Shown here: piece after piece, positions 9,229 through 18,187 of the stretch
Position numbering within the stretch: position 1 is the stretch's first letter
Layout: each line of letters begins with the position of its first letter
Source: CAVYBY01 sp963766935
GTDB lineage: Bacteria > Actinomycetota > UBA4738 > HRBIN12
Assembly: GCA_963766935.1 (NCBI GenBank)
Contig: CAVYBY010000002.1
Coordinates: 124,001-188,000 of the forward strand
DNA length: 64,000 nucleotides
Direction: 5' to 3'
Made by a program: the position numbers and the translations under genes
Notes under the pieces: model-generated
Databases searched by the model: none
What the model saw: only the letters and a program-made list of their open reading frames with translations
What the model was told of the DNA's origin: nothing

Positions 9229-9741
9229 TCAGTCGTCCGAGACGTCGATCCGTTCGATGAGCACCTCGTCGACGGGGCGGTCCTGCGCTCCGGTGGCCGC
9301 CTTCGAGATCGCCTCGACGACCGGGTATCCGTCGGTCACCTCTCCGAAGATCGTGTGGCGCCCGGTCAGCCACGGAGTCGCCGCGACGGTGACGAAGAAC
9401 TGCGAGCCGTTCGTGTTCGGTCCCGCGTTGGCCATCGCGAGCAGGCCCGGGCGGTCGAAGGCGGGCCCGTCGGGCGGGGTTTCGTCCTCGAACTGGTAGC
9501 CGGGACCGCCGGTCCCCGTTCCGAGCGGATCGCCCCCCTGGATCATGAAGCCGTCGATCACGCGATGAAAGACGGTCCCCGGGTACAGCGGGTCCTGCGA
9601 GGACGCTCCGGTCTTCGGGTGCGTCCACGATCGCCCGCCGGTGGCAAGGCTCACGAAGTTTTCGACGGTCTTGGGGGCGTGCTCCGGCATGAGCCGCACG
9701 GTGAACGTTCCCTTGTTGGTCACGACGGTTGCGGTCGTCAT
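9229..9741 (-). CDS. Peptidyl-prolyl cis-trans isomerase, cyclophilin type
   Basis: 170-residue cyclophilin catalysing proline isomerisation during protein folding. Diagnostic motifs are [20 protein letters not shown] with the catalytic arginine of [22 protein letters not shown], and the [19 protein letters not shown] block. No signal peptide is present, so it is likely cytosolic, matching PpiA/PpiB-type actinobacterial enzymes. The ATG at 9741 is preceded on the minus strand by AAAGGAA, a plausible ribosome site. The preceding gene on this strand ends 76 nt upstream. Confidence 0.93.
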   Translation of the reverse strand: MTTATVVTNKGTFTVRLMPEHAPKTVENFVSLATGGRSWTHPKTGASSQDPLYPGTVFHRVIDGFMIQGGDPLGTGTGGPGYQFEDETPPDGPAFDRPGLLAMANAGPNTNGSQFFVTVAATPWLTGRHTIFGEVTDGYPVVEAISKAATGAQDRPVDEVLIERIDVSDD

Positions 9742-9817
9742 TCCCGTGGTTCCTTTCCTGTGGGTCGGCAGTTCCCGGTCGGTGCTCTTTGACCGAGCCT
9801 ATCGAAGCTTCGGAGCC

Positions 9818-11890
9818 TCATGGGGCGTCGAGCTGGGCGGCGAGGTCTTCGGGCGTCGTCACGGGGAGCCGGCAGGCGAACCGGCGGCACACGTAGGCGG
9901 TCGGCCGGCCCCCGAGGGCGGTCCGGTCCCGCAGCAGCGCCACGTGCTCGGGTGCGCGTGGATCCGCGGGGCTCGCCGCGGCAAGGACGAGGTTCGGCCG
10001 GTAGGCCGTCTCGGAGACGACGGCGGCCAGCGCGCGGGTTGCCGCATCGCCGGGTTCCCCGAGGATCGCCACCTCGAGCGTGGGACCGATCAGCAGGTCG
10101 AGCGCGGAGAGCGCGTGTCCGAAGCCGGTCGGTGCCCGCGCGAGCACGTCGCCGACGAGCCCGAGTGCCGCCGCCGCCCGGTCTTCGAGCGCGGTCTCGC
10201 CTGTCAGGAGCGAGAGCCGCGCCAGCAGCTCGGCCGCCGCCGAGTTCGCCGACGGAAGAGCGTTGTCCTCCAGATCCTTGGGCCGGACGACGAGTCGCTC
10301 ATCGTCGTCGGCCGTCTGGAAGAACCCTCCGGCCTCCGGATCGAGGAACCGCTCGAGCAGCTGCTCGGCGAGCTCCCGCGCCTCATCGAACCAGCCGAGC
10401 TCGCCCGTTGCTTCGTACAGCGCGAGGCACGCGAGCCCCAGCAGCGCATGGTCGTCGGCGAAGCCGCGGCGGCCGGCGACACCGCCCCGCCAGGAGCGCA
10501 GGAGCCGGCCGGTGTCGTCGCGAAGCGCCGTTCGAATGAAGCTCGCGCAGGCGGCCGCGGCCTCGAGGTACCGGGGTTCGGCGAAGGCGCGCCCCGCCTC
10601 CGCGAACGCGCGGATCGCCAGCGCGTTCCACGAGGTCAGCACCTTGTCGTCGGTCGCCGGCCGGACGCGCCCCTCCCGCGCCGCGCGAAGGGCGGTCCGT
10701 GCCCGCCCGACGTCCGCCCCGAGGTCCTCGGCGGATATGCCGAGCTCGGCGGCGGTCCCGGCGATCGTGCGAGGCAGCCACAGGACGTTCGTCCCCTCCC
10801 AGTTGCCCTCGGGCAGCGCTCCGAACGCCCGGGCGGCCGGCTCCCCGGCAAGCTCGACCAGCTCGGACCACGTCCAGGTGAAGAACTTCCCTTCGACGCC
10901 CTCGCTGTCCGCGTCCTCGGAGGACCAGAAGCCGCCGGCGGGATCACGCATCTCCGCCAGCAGGTATTCGAGGGTCTCGACGGCGACCTGCCGGTGCCGG
11001 TCAGCACGGGTTCGCAGCCACGCGTGTGTGTACACGCTCGCAAGCTGCGCGTTGTCGTAGAGCATCTTCTCGAAGTGCGGCACGTGCCACGCCTGGTCGG
11101 TGCTGTAGCGGGCGAACCCGCCCCCGACGTGGTCGCGGATCCCCCCCGCGGCCATCCGGTCCAAGGTGGTCTCCAGCATGTGAAGTGGCCCCGGCCCCGG
11201 CGCCGGTTCTGGGTCGCCGGGTTCGCGGACGGACATCCGAAGGGCGAACTCGAGGGTCATGGGCTGCGGGAACTTGGGAGCGCCGCCGAACCCGCCCCAC
11301 CGCGGATCGAACCGCTGGCGCAGCTGCGCCAGGGCTTCCTCGAGGATCCGAGCGGTGAGCGGCGTCCCCGAGGAGCGAAGGGCGCCCGTGCGCCCGATGG
11401 CGCTCAGCACGCGATCGCCCTGCTCCAGCAGCTCGGTCCGGCGCTCCCGCCAGGCCTCGGAGATCCCGCCGAGGATCTGGCGGAAGGCCGGCATCCCATG
11501 GCTCGGGACCGGCGGGAAGTACGTGCCGCCGTAGAACGCGCGGCCGTCGGGCGCGAGAAAGACCGACAGCGGCCACCCGCCCTGCCCGGTCAGGGCCTGC
11601 ACGGCGTCCATGTAGATGGCGTCGAGATCGGGACGCTCCTCCCGGTCCACCTTGATCGCCACGAACCGCTCGTTGAGCAGGCGGGCCGTCTCTTCGTCCT
11701 CGAACGACTCCCGCTCCATCACGTGGCACCAGTGGCACGCCGCGTACCCGATCGAGAGGAAGATCGGCCGGTCTTCGGCTGCGGCCCGCTCGAGCGCATC
11801 CGGGCCCCACGGATACCAATCCACGGGGTTTCCGGCGTGCTGCAGCAGGTAGGGGCTCGTCTGGCCGGCCAGCCGGTTCTGGGGGGTCAC
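9818..11890 (-). CDS. YyaL-family protein: thioredoxin-like DUF255 plus glycosidase-like toroid
   Basis: 690-residue protein with the N-terminal thioredoxin-like domain of the YyaL/spermatogenesis-associated 20 family: [20 protein letters not shown], then [10 protein letters not shown] with a C-x-x-C pair at Cys52 and Cys55, then [14 protein letters not shown]. The remainder (about 200-680) is the (alpha/alpha)6-toroid region related to N-acylglucosamine 2-epimerases, with [19 protein letters not shown] and [13 protein letters not shown]. The function is not established; a redox-linked role is inferred from the CxxC. GTG 11890 gives the standard family N terminus. Confidence 0.88.
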   Translation of the reverse strand: MTPQNRLAGQTSPYLLQHAGNPVDWYPWGPDALERAAAEDRPIFLSIGYAACHWCHVMERESFEDEETARLLNERFVAIKVDREERPDLDAIYMDAVQALTGQGGWPLSVFLAPDGRAFYGGTYFPPVPSHGMPAFRQILGGISEAWRERRTELLEQGDRVLSAIGRTGALRSSGTPLTARILEEALAQLRQRFDPRWGGFGGAPKFPQPMTLEFALRMSVREPGDPEPAPGPGPLHMLETTLDRMAAGGIRDHVGGGFARYSTDQAWHVPHFEKMLYDNAQLASVYTHAWLRTRADRHRQVAVETLEYLLAEMRDPAGGFWSSEDADSEGVEGKFFTWTWSELVELAGEPAARAFGALPEGNWEGTNVLWLPRTIAGTAAELGISAEDLGADVGRARTALRAAREGRVRPATDDKVLTSWNALAIRAFAEAGRAFAEPRYLEAAAACASFIRTALRDDTGRLLRSWRGGVAGRRGFADDHALLGLACLALYEATGELGWFDEARELAEQLLERFLDPEAGGFFQTADDDERLVVRPKDLEDNALPSANSAAAELLARLSLLTGETALEDRAAAALGLVGDVLARAPTGFGHALSALDLLIGPTLEVAILGEPGDAATRALAAVVSETAYRPNLVLAAASPADPRAPEHVALLRDRTALGGRPTAYVCRRFACRLPVTTPEDLAAQLDAP

Positions 11891-11946
11891 GCGGGCAGTC
11901 TCCCAGCCTTCAGTGAGGCCGCTCCGGGAGCCGATGAAGTGGGTAG

Positions 11947-12597
11947 ATGCAACAGATCGGGGTCCTCGTCGTGGCGGACGGCCCGGAGCTGGCGGGGCGG
12001 ATCGCGCTCGCGCCCCCGGGCGGGACGCCGGACGTCGCGATCGTCGAGACGACGGCCCAGGCGGCAGACATCCTCGAGCGGCTGGCCTCCGGAGCCGTCG
12101 ACGTCGTGGTCGTCGATCTCGATCGCCTCAGCGGAGACGGCGTGAGGCTCGTGGGTCTCATTCGAGGGTCGAGGCCGTCGGTCCGGCTCCTCGGCGTCAC
12201 CTCCTCGGAGTCGCCGGAGCTCGCCGCCTTGGTGTTTTCCGCCGGCGCCTCGGGGCTCGTGGGCGCCGATGCCACGCCGGGCCGTCTCGCCGATGCGATC
12301 CGCGAGGTTGCCGAGGGGCTGCTCGTGCTTCCGCCCGAACCCGTTTCGGCGGCCGTCGATATGTCCGAGCCGGTCCTGGGCCCCGCTCCGATCGGGGTCC
12401 TCACCGTTCGCGAACGCGAGATCCTGTCGGCGCTCGCGGATGGCCGGTCCACCTTCGAGATTGCGGCCAGCCTCGGCATCAGCCCGCTCACGGTGCAGAG
12501 CCACACGAAGAACCTGTTCGCGAAGCTCGGCGTCCACTCGAAGGTCGCGGCGGTCCGCGTGGCCTGGTCGGCGGAGGCGGGTGCTCGAAACGGCTGA
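11947..12597 (+). CDS. LuxR/NarL-type regulator with degenerate receiver (1 of 3)
   Basis: 216 residues: receiver-like domain (about 1-120) and C-terminal LuxR helix-turn-helix (about 145-210; [20 protein letters not shown]...[27 protein letters not shown]). The receiver keeps the strand with the phosphoacceptor-type aspartate ([13 protein letters not shown]) but the N-terminal acidic pair is reduced to VVADG, and the conserved lysine of the fifth strand is missing ([11 protein letters not shown]). Phosphorylation may be weak or absent. It is the first of three tandem regulators preceding the Flp pilus operon, with no histidine kinase next to them. Confidence 0.85.
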   Translation: MQQIGVLVVADGPELAGRIALAPPGGTPDVAIVETTAQAADILERLASGAVDVVVVDLDRLSGDGVRLVGLIRGSRPSVRLLGVTSSESPELAALVFSAGASGLVGADATPGRLADAIREVAEGLLVLPPEPVSAAVDMSEPVLGPAPIGVLTVREREILSALADGRSTFEIAASLGISPLTVQSHTKNLFAKLGVHSKVAAVRVAWSAEAGARNG

Positions 12598-12646
12598 TCT
12601 CCACGCCGGGTGGCAATCCGGCCCCGAAGCAGCTTCCGGAAGCGAG

Positions 12647-13306
12647 ATGGACGCAACCCGCGTCCTGGTCGTGGCCGGACATCCCGTCATCCGTGGAGTG
12701 GTCCGGCTGGCGTGTGCCGCCCAGCCGGGGTTCGAGCTGGTGGGTGAGGCGGCCACCGCCGAAGAGGCGGCTCGAAGGGTCGCCGAACGGCATCCCGATC
12801 TGCTCGTCCTCGACATGGACCTCCCGGGGATCCACGCACTCGTGCTGCTTCGCGATCTCCGGGCCGGCGGGTTCGCGGGCTCCGTGCTCGCGATGGCCGA
12901 TCGGGTCGACGGGCCCATGGTGCTCGAGGCCCTGCGCCTGGGCGTCCGCGGCTACATGGCCAAGGCGGACGGGCTGTGGACGCTCGGGGAATCCCTCCGG
13001 GCGGTCGCGGCAGGCGAGCGGATCGTGCCCGAGGATGCCGAGCGGGCGGCGGTCGCCGCACTCGGTCCCCTCGCGAGGAGCGCCAGGGACCCGTCGGGAG
13101 CCGGCCCCACGCTCACGCCGCGCGAGCGGGAGATCCTGATCCTGCTCTCCGACGGGCTCACGATGCACCAGATGGGCCGGCGTCTGGGAATCTCGCCGAG
13201 GACGGTCGAGACGCACGTCGCGAGGCTCTACCGCAAGCTCGGAGTCCACACGAGGATCCAGGCGCTTGCGAAGGCGGCCTCCTTCGGCCTGATCGACCTC
13301 CGCTGA
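12647..13306 (+). CDS. LuxR/NarL-type regulator with degenerate receiver (2 of 3)
   Basis: 219 residues with a receiver (RVLVVAGHPVIRGVVRL...LLVLDMDLPG...GYMAKADG) and LuxR-type DNA-binding domain (LTPREREILILLSDGLTMHQ and ISPRTVETHVARLYRKLGVH). The acidic pair normally written DDH is AGH, and the serine/threonine switch residue is alanine (LAMADR), while the aspartate and lysine are retained. ATG 12647 precedes the first receiver strand; the frame is open further upstream but without domain sequence. It lies 49 nt after the first regulator. Confidence 0.85.
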   Translation: MDATRVLVVAGHPVIRGVVRLACAAQPGFELVGEAATAEEAARRVAERHPDLLVLDMDLPGIHALVLLRDLRAGGFAGSVLAMADRVDGPMVLEALRLGVRGYMAKADGLWTLGESLRAVAAGERIVPEDAERAAVAALGPLARSARDPSGAGPTLTPREREILILLSDGLTMHQMGRRLGISPRTVETHVARLYRKLGVHTRIQALAKAASFGLIDLR

Positions 13307-13405
13307 GCCGCGACCGCGGCTCCAGACCCGCCGCCGACCTGTCGATACGTCTGATGAACGGGCCTCGCGCCCGCAGTCGACGTTGCACCGGGAGGACCTC
13401 GAGCC

Positions 13406-14113
13406 GTGAGCAGACCAGCGATCCCGGCGTCGGAGCACCACGTGCGGCCACGCCGCATCGGCGTCGTCCTCGTGGATCCCCTGCCCGTCGTCCGGGCCGG
13501 CCTCGCCATGCTCATCGCGGATCGCCCCGACCTGGAGGTTCTCGCCGAGGTGGGCACGGCCGACGAGGGTCTTGCGGCGATCCGCCGGTTGCGCAGAAGC
13601 CGCGTGGTCGTGCTGGTGGGACTCGGTCTGGCGGGGGAGCACGACGCGTTCTGGCTGATCAGGACGCTCCGGGCGCAGTTTCCCGCCCACGCCATCCTCG
13701 GGTGCGGCGCCAACGCCGACGCGGGGGTGGTCTCGAGGGTCCTGTTCGTGGGGGCCGACGGCTTCGTGGACAAGAACGTCGATCCGGCCGAGTTCCTCGT
13801 CGCGCTTGGCAAGGCCGCCGGCCACGAGATGGTCCTGGCCGGACCCGCACCGGATCAGGTCGGGTTGATCGCGGCCGGCATCGAGCGGCGGCGTGAGTTG
13901 CAGGTGCGCCTGACCGAGCGGGAGCGTGAGGTCCTGTCCGTCGCCGCCGAGGGACTCACCGCCCGCCAGATCGCCGGGCGGCTCGGCGTTCGCGAGCGGA
14001 CGATCACGACCCATCTGGCACGCATCTACGGCAAGCTCGGGGTGGGCAGCCGCCTTGCGGCCGTGCGCCTTGCCGCGCAGTCCGGGCTGGTCTCCGTCGG
14101 CATGCCCGAATGA
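13406..14113 (+). CDS. LuxR/NarL-type regulator lacking the phosphoacceptor aspartate (3 of 3)
   Basis: 235 residues. The receiver starts RRIGVVLVDPLPVVRAGLAM with only one acidic residue, and the strand that should hold the phosphoacceptor reads VVVLVGLGLAGEHDAF, so the aspartate is replaced by glycine. The lysine strand is present (GADGFVDKNVDP). The LuxR domain is intact (LTEREREVLSVAAEGLTARQ and ERTITTHLARIYGKLGVGS). It therefore probably acts without phosphorylation, or through partners. GTG 13406 follows GGGAGG by about 10 nt. The Flp pilin gene begins 238 nt downstream. Confidence 0.85.
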   Translation: MSRPAIPASEHHVRPRRIGVVLVDPLPVVRAGLAMLIADRPDLEVLAEVGTADEGLAAIRRLRRSRVVVLVGLGLAGEHDAFWLIRTLRAQFPAHAILGCGANADAGVVSRVLFVGADGFVDKNVDPAEFLVALGKAAGHEMVLAGPAPDQVGLIAAGIERRRELQVRLTEREREVLSVAAEGLTARQIAGRLGVRERTITTHLARIYGKLGVGSRLAAVRLAAQSGLVSVGMPE

Positions 14114-14204
14114 GGGCAAAGCGCCGTAGGCGGCGGGCCCCGAAGAACCTCCCTCCCTGCCTCAAGGAAACCCCCCGGCCCGCCGATACCGCTCTCGGAG
14201 CACA

Positions 14205-14224
14205 TACGTGGAAGTACGTAGACA
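14205..14224 (+). promoter_or_regulatory. 10-bp direct repeat TACGTGGAAG / TACGTAGACA upstream of flp
   Basis: Two TACGT units start exactly 10 bp apart (14205 and 14215), about 130 nt before the pilin start, in the 238-nt leader between the regulator genes and flp. One helical turn spacing is typical of tandem regulator half-sites. A weak TAGACA -35-like hexamer (14219-14224) overlaps the second copy. Binding by one of the adjacent LuxR-type proteins is inference. Confidence 0.3.
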
Positions 14225-14340
14225 GGTTCCGGGGAATTCGGAATATGCAGGTCGTCGGCCTGCTTCTACCGTGCTCCCTAGGCCGGGTACTCACCCGGCC
14301 GGAGCGGTTTCGGCCGCTTCGAAGAGACGCGACACGAGAG

Positions 14341-14350
14341 AAGGAGGTGA
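14341..14350 (+). promoter_or_regulatory. Strong ribosome-binding site of flp
   Basis: AAGGAGGTGA is a complete complement of the 16S 3' tail and sits directly before CATG. It fixes the pilin start at 14352 and implies very high translation, as expected for a major pilus subunit. Confidence 0.8.
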
Positions 14351-14351
14351 C

Positions 14352-14561
14352 ATGTACCTTCAGCTGATCACCGGTGTCCAGGCCTGGTGGGCCGATCTGA
14401 AGACCCGCGCACAGGACGAGCGTGGCGCCACCGCGGTGGAATACGCACTCATGGTGGCCCTGATTGCTGTCGTCATCATCGCCGCCGTTACGTTCGTTGG
14501 GACTTCCGCACGCGACAAGTTCCAGGGTGTGGGTGACGCCGTCGCCAACTCCGGTCAGTAA
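14352..14561 (+). CDS. flp: Flp/Fap-type pilin subunit
   Basis: 69-residue type IVb pilin. The leader MYLQLITGVQAWWADLKTRAQDERG precedes ATAVEYALMVALIAVVIIAAVTFVG, the hydrophobic Flp segment with the essential glutamate-tyrosine pair (VEYAL). Cleavage by a prepilin peptidase is expected after the glycine of DERG. The short C-terminal tail is TSARDKFQGVGDAVANSGQ. Flp subunits polymerise into adhesive Tad pili. An exceptionally strong ribosome site precedes the ATG, and two stable hairpins follow the stop codon. Confidence 0.93.
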   Translation: MYLQLITGVQAWWADLKTRAQDERGATAVEYALMVALIAVVIIAAVTFVGTSARDKFQGVGDAVANSGQ

Positions 14562-14577
14562 GACCGACCCGAACCAC

Positions 14578-14630
14578 GAGCGGCCGTCCGCCGGCCGCTC
14601 ACGTTCCCGGGCCCGCCCCGGGGACGTGAG
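14578..14630 (+). terminator. Two consecutive GC-rich hairpins after flp
   Basis: First hairpin 14578-14600: 9-bp perfect stem with a 5-nt loop. Second hairpin 14598-14630: 14-bp stem with one T-G wobble and a 5-nt loop. They share three bases. No T-run follows, so they may act as partial terminators or as 3' ends protecting a short pilin message from the longer operon message. Confidence 0.6.
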
Positions 14631-14734
14631 GAGCCGGCGGAACCGTCTCCGCAAGGGCCGGTGAAGACCGGCCGGAGGATCGGCTCCCGAATGTGGAGAT
14701 CGACACGCGAAAGAGGTCTCGAAAGGAGTACGGG

Positions 14735-15601
14735 ATGAGGTCACGAGGTCTGGTGGTCGCCGTTGCCGTGGTGCTCGCCATCGTGGCAGCCGGTGCGGTG
14801 GTCCTATACACCAACGGAGTGAAGCAGGATGCCGTGCAAGGGGGTAACCTCGTGCCCGTCATCGTGTCGACCAAGGACATCGCCGCCAATACGGCACTGA
14901 ACACGCTGATCGACGAGAGTGTGTTCCAGCAGATTCGGGTCCCGAGCGATGCCCTCGTCAACGGCGCCGTTTCGTCCATGGATCAGCTCCGCGACCGGAC
15001 GACCACGTCGGCCATCCTCGCGAACGAGCAGATTCCGACCACCCGTCTTTCCGGCGGGGAGGCCGCACCGGGTGGCACGCTCGGCATCTCCGAGGGCCAC
15101 GTCGGTATGTCGATTCAGGTGAGCGACTACCAGGGCGTCGCCGGCAACATCTCGCGCGGCGACCACGTGGTCGTGTACGTGACCTTTGCCAAGGACACGC
15201 CGATCCTCAAGTCGACGATGCGCCAGCTGCTCACCTCGAGTCAGTTCCAGCAGGTCTATGACCTTCTGCAGACGGGTAACGCCGCGACGGCCTCGGCCGC
15301 CGGATCCCCGGCGATCTCCCTGCCGGTTCCGTTCACGGTCTCGCTGATCCCGGGCGTGCGCGTCCTCGACGTCAGCAACCCCGTGATCGACCAGGCCACG
15401 GGCCACCGCAACGGCAACGACGTCATGCTCACGCTCGACCTCAAGCCCGAGGACGCGGAAGCGGTCTCCTACGCCGGATCCCTGGCGCTCTCCAACGAGG
15501 CGACCATGTGGTTCGGACTCCTGCCGCCCGACTCTCCCGATGGCTACGCCATCCAGGGTGTCGTCGGCCCCCGCATCGAAACGGTCACCGGGTCGAGCTG
15601 A
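14735..15601 (+). CDS. cpaB: Flp pilus assembly protein CpaB/RcpC
   Basis: 288 residues with a single N-terminal membrane anchor (GLVVAVAVVLAIVAAGAVVLY), then a SAF-like domain (VIVSTKDIAANTALNTLIDE...QIRVPSDALVNGAVSSMDQL...TTSAILANEQIPTTRLS) and the RcpC core (MSIQVSDYQGVAGNISRGDHV, LDLKPEDAEAVSYAGSLA). CpaB proteins stabilise the Tad secretion channel. ATG 14735 follows AAAGGAG. The stop overlaps the start of cpaE (TGATG). In a monoderm the usual partner secretin is absent, so its role here is probably at the membrane or wall. Confidence 0.88.
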   Translation: MRSRGLVVAVAVVLAIVAAGAVVLYTNGVKQDAVQGGNLVPVIVSTKDIAANTALNTLIDESVFQQIRVPSDALVNGAVSSMDQLRDRTTTSAILANEQIPTTRLSGGEAAPGGTLGISEGHVGMSIQVSDYQGVAGNISRGDHVVVYVTFAKDTPILKSTMRQLLTSSQFQQVYDLLQTGNAATASAAGSPAISLPVPFTVSLIPGVRVLDVSNPVIDQATGHRNGNDVMLTLDLKPEDAEAVSYAGSLALSNEATMWFGLLPPDSPDGYAIQGVVGPRIETVTGSS

Positions 15602-16839
15602 TGGCAGAAGTCAGCGTCGTCGCCGTCGGGACGCCGCAGTCCTTTCGCCAGCAGCTGGCACGGGCACTGGAGGTCGGACCGGACGAGATCGGATGGGTGC
15701 AGTCCGCCACCGCGGCGGAGGAGCTTCTCATCAACGCCTTCGGGCCGATCGACGTCCTGGTGCTCTCGCCGGACGTGAAGGAGCCGGACGCCCTCGGACT
15801 CGCTGAGTTCGTGGGGCGTCAGGCTCCGGGTACGGCGATCGTCCTGGTGCGCGACCACACCTGGAACGGGCTCCTGCCCGCCGCCATGCGCGCGGGCATC
15901 CGTGACGTCGTCGACATGACGCAGGGCACGGAGGAGCTTCGTGACGCCGTCGAGCGCGCGATCCTTTGGGCGAGCAACCTTCGCCAGGCGGGTGCGCCTC
16001 GCGACGGATCGAACGGAAGCGCCAAGAATCGCGGCCGGATCGTCTCGGTGTTCTCCTCGAAGGGAGGCGCCGGCAAGACCTTCCTCACGACGAACCTGGC
16101 GACCGCGATCGCCGACCTCACGGGGCAGGACACTGCCGTCGTCGACCTCGACGTCGACATGGGAGACGTGTTCACGTACTTCGGGCGTGAGCCCTCCGCG
16201 ACGATCCAGGACCTCATGGAGATCGGCGAGGGAGGGTCGCACGAGCGCATCCGTCAGGTCGGCGTGCAGGTCGGCGACCACCTGTGGGCGTACGGCGCAC
16301 CGCCCGACCCCGCGGCGGAGCCGCCGGCGGGCGAGGCCGTGGGCAAGTTCCTGCGGGCCATCCGAGCGGACTTCGGGTTCGTCGTCGTCGACGCATCGGT
16401 CGACTACTCGGACTCGGCGCTCGTGTGCTTCGACCTCTCCGACACGATCTGCCTCGTCACGAGTCTCGACGTGGTCGGCGTGAAGCATCTGTCGAAGGCG
16501 CTCGACACGCTGCTGACGATCGGGCTTCCGCGCGACCGCTTCCGCGTCGTCCTCAACCGGGCCGACTCGAAGGTGGGTCTGGACGCGTCCGATGTCGAGC
16601 GCGTCATGAAGATCCAGGTCGACGCGATGATCCCCTCGAGCCGGCTCGTTCCGACGTCCCTCAACAAGGGGCGGCCGGTCGTGCTGGACGAGCCGGGATC
16701 CGAGGTTTCGCTGAGCATCCGTCAGTTGGCGCAGCGGTTCACGACCGCGGCCGACGAGGAAGACGGCATGATCCCGGTCGCGACCAACGGCGCCGCGAAG
16801 AAGAAGAAGAAGAAGTTCGGTCTGTTCTCGAGAACCTGA
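15601..16839 (+). CDS. cpaE: Tad pilus localisation ATPase CpaE/TadZ
   Basis: 412 residues. Residues 1-130 form a receiver-like domain without an obvious phosphorylation site (VSVVAVGTPQSFRQQLARAL...IDVLVLSPDVKEPD). The rest is a MinD/ParA-type ATPase with the deviant Walker A SVFSSKGGAGKTFLTTNLA and DLDVDMGDVFTYFG. TadZ proteins place the pilus machine at a cell site. The C terminus ends with six consecutive lysines before FGLFSRT, which may bind membrane or nucleic acid. Start at ATG 15601 overlaps the stop of cpaB by one base. Confidence 0.9.
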   Translation: MAEVSVVAVGTPQSFRQQLARALEVGPDEIGWVQSATAAEELLINAFGPIDVLVLSPDVKEPDALGLAEFVGRQAPGTAIVLVRDHTWNGLLPAAMRAGIRDVVDMTQGTEELRDAVERAILWASNLRQAGAPRDGSNGSAKNRGRIVSVFSSKGGAGKTFLTTNLATAIADLTGQDTAVVDLDVDMGDVFTYFGREPSATIQDLMEIGEGGSHERIRQVGVQVGDHLWAYGAPPDPAAEPPAGEAVGKFLRAIRADFGFVVVDASVDYSDSALVCFDLSDTICLVTSLDVVGVKHLSKALDTLLTIGLPRDRFRVVLNRADSKVGLDASDVERVMKIQVDAMIPSSRLVPTSLNKGRPVVLDEPGSEVSLSIRQLAQRFTTAADEEDGMIPVATNGAAKKKKKKFGLFSRT

Positions 16840-16867
16840 CTCCCCCTCACCGTAAGGAGACTTCCCC

Positions 16868-18187
16868 ATGTCGCTCGCTGATCGTCTCGCGAAAGCACAG
16901 CAGCGCGACCGCATCTCCGAGGTGCGCGCGCGGGTGCAGGAACGCCTCGTGGAAGTGTTGGGGCCGCGCCTGTACGACTCCACGCTGTCGGACACCGAGC
17001 TCGAGGGCCTGGTTCACCAGCGCCTGCGCGAGCTCCTCGAAGAGGAAGACGTCCCGCTCTCGGCCCAGGAGAAGCTGCTCATCGTTCGCCAGATCGGCGA
17101 CTCGGTGCTCGGCCTCGGGCCGCTCGAGCCGTACATCCGCGACCCCGAGGTCACGGAGATCATGGTCAACAACTGGGACACGATCTACGTCGAGCGGGCC
17201 GGCAAGCTCTACTGGACCGGGACCAAGTTCCACGACGAGTCCCAGCTTCGCCGGACGATCGACAAGATCGTCGGCAAGGTGGGTCGTCGCGTCGATGAGG
17301 CCAGTCCATACGTGGACGCCCGTCTGCCCGACGGATCCCGCGTGAACGCCATCATCCCGCCGCTTGCGATCGACGGTCCGGCGCTCACCATCCGGAAGTT
17401 CTCGGCCGACCCGTTCCACGCGGACGACCTGGTCGAGTTCGGAACGATGAGCTCCAACGTCGCGAAGTTCCTCGAGGCGTGCGTCCGCGGCCGCGTCAAC
17501 ATCCTCGTCGCCGGTGGGACCGGTTCCGGAAAGACGACGACGCTGAACGTGCTGTCGTCGTTCATTCCCGACGACGAGCGGATCGTCACAATCGAGGACG
17601 CCGCAGAGCTGAGGCTCCAGCAGCCACACGTGGTCCGTCTGGAGTCGCGCCCGCCCAACATCGAGGGCCGCGGCCAGGTCTCCATCCGGGACCTCGTCCG
17701 CAACGCCCTGCGAATGCGGCCGGACCGGATCGTCGTCGGTGAGGTCCGTGGCCCCGAGGCCCTGGACATGCTCCAGGCGATGAACACCGGTCACGACGGC
17801 TCGATCTCGACCATTCACTCCAACAGTCCACGTGACGCGCTCTCGCGACTCGAGACCATCACGCAGATGTCGGGGATGGAACTCAGCCCCCGCTCGGTGC
17901 GCGAGCAGATGGCGTCCGCGATCCAGCTGATCTGCTTCCAGTCTCGCATGAAGGACGGAACGCGCCGCTTCACGCACGTGACCGAGGTCGCGGGCATGGA
18001 GAGCGACGTGGTCACGCTGCAGGACATCTTCCTGTTCGACTACTCGGCCGGTGTCGACGAAGAGGGCCGTTTCCTCGGCCGCTTGAAGTCGACCGGGCTT
18101 CGGCCCAAGTTCCTCGACCGGCTCGTGGAGCGTGGCGTGCACGTCGACCCCGACCTGTTCGCGCTCGAGACGAAGGAGTCCGAGTGA
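16868..18187 (+). CDS. cpaF: Tad pilus secretion ATPase CpaF/TadA
   Basis: 439-residue VirB11/TadA-type hexameric ATPase that powers pilus assembly. Visible: N-terminal three-helix region, GPLEPYIRDPEVTEIMVNNW, Walker A GGTGSGKTTTLNVLS near residues 217-231, Asp-box region TIEDAAELRLQQPHVVRLES, Walker B-like DRIVVGEVRGPEALDMLQAM, and the His box GHDGSISTIHSNSPRDALSR. ATG 16868 follows AAGGAGA. Its stop overlaps the tadB start (GTGATG). Confidence 0.93.
   Translation: MSLADRLAKAQQRDRISEVRARVQERLVEVLGPRLYDSTLSDTELEGLVHQRLRELLEEEDVPLSAQEKLLIVRQIGDSVLGLGPLEPYIRDPEVTEIMVNNWDTIYVERAGKLYWTGTKFHDESQLRRTIDKIVGKVGRRVDEASPYVDARLPDGSRVNAIIPPLAIDGPALTIRKFSADPFHADDLVEFGTMSSNVAKFLEACVRGRVNILVAGGTGSGKTTTLNVLSSFIPDDERIVTIEDAAELRLQQPHVVRLESRPPNIEGRGQVSIRDLVRNALRMRPDRIVVGEVRGPEALDMLQAMNTGHDGSISTIHSNSPRDALSRLETITQMSGMELSPRSVREQMASAIQLICFQSRMKDGTRRFTHVTEVAGMESDVVTLQDIFLFDYSAGVDEEGRFLGRLKSTGLRPKFLDRLVERGVHVDPDLFALETKESE

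Noticed and set aside
14114..14200. Possible riboswitch (cyclic-di-GMP or cobalamin type) in the flp leader
   Set aside because: The GC-rich stretch has GGGCAAAGC-like bases but I could not match conserved cores of either class.
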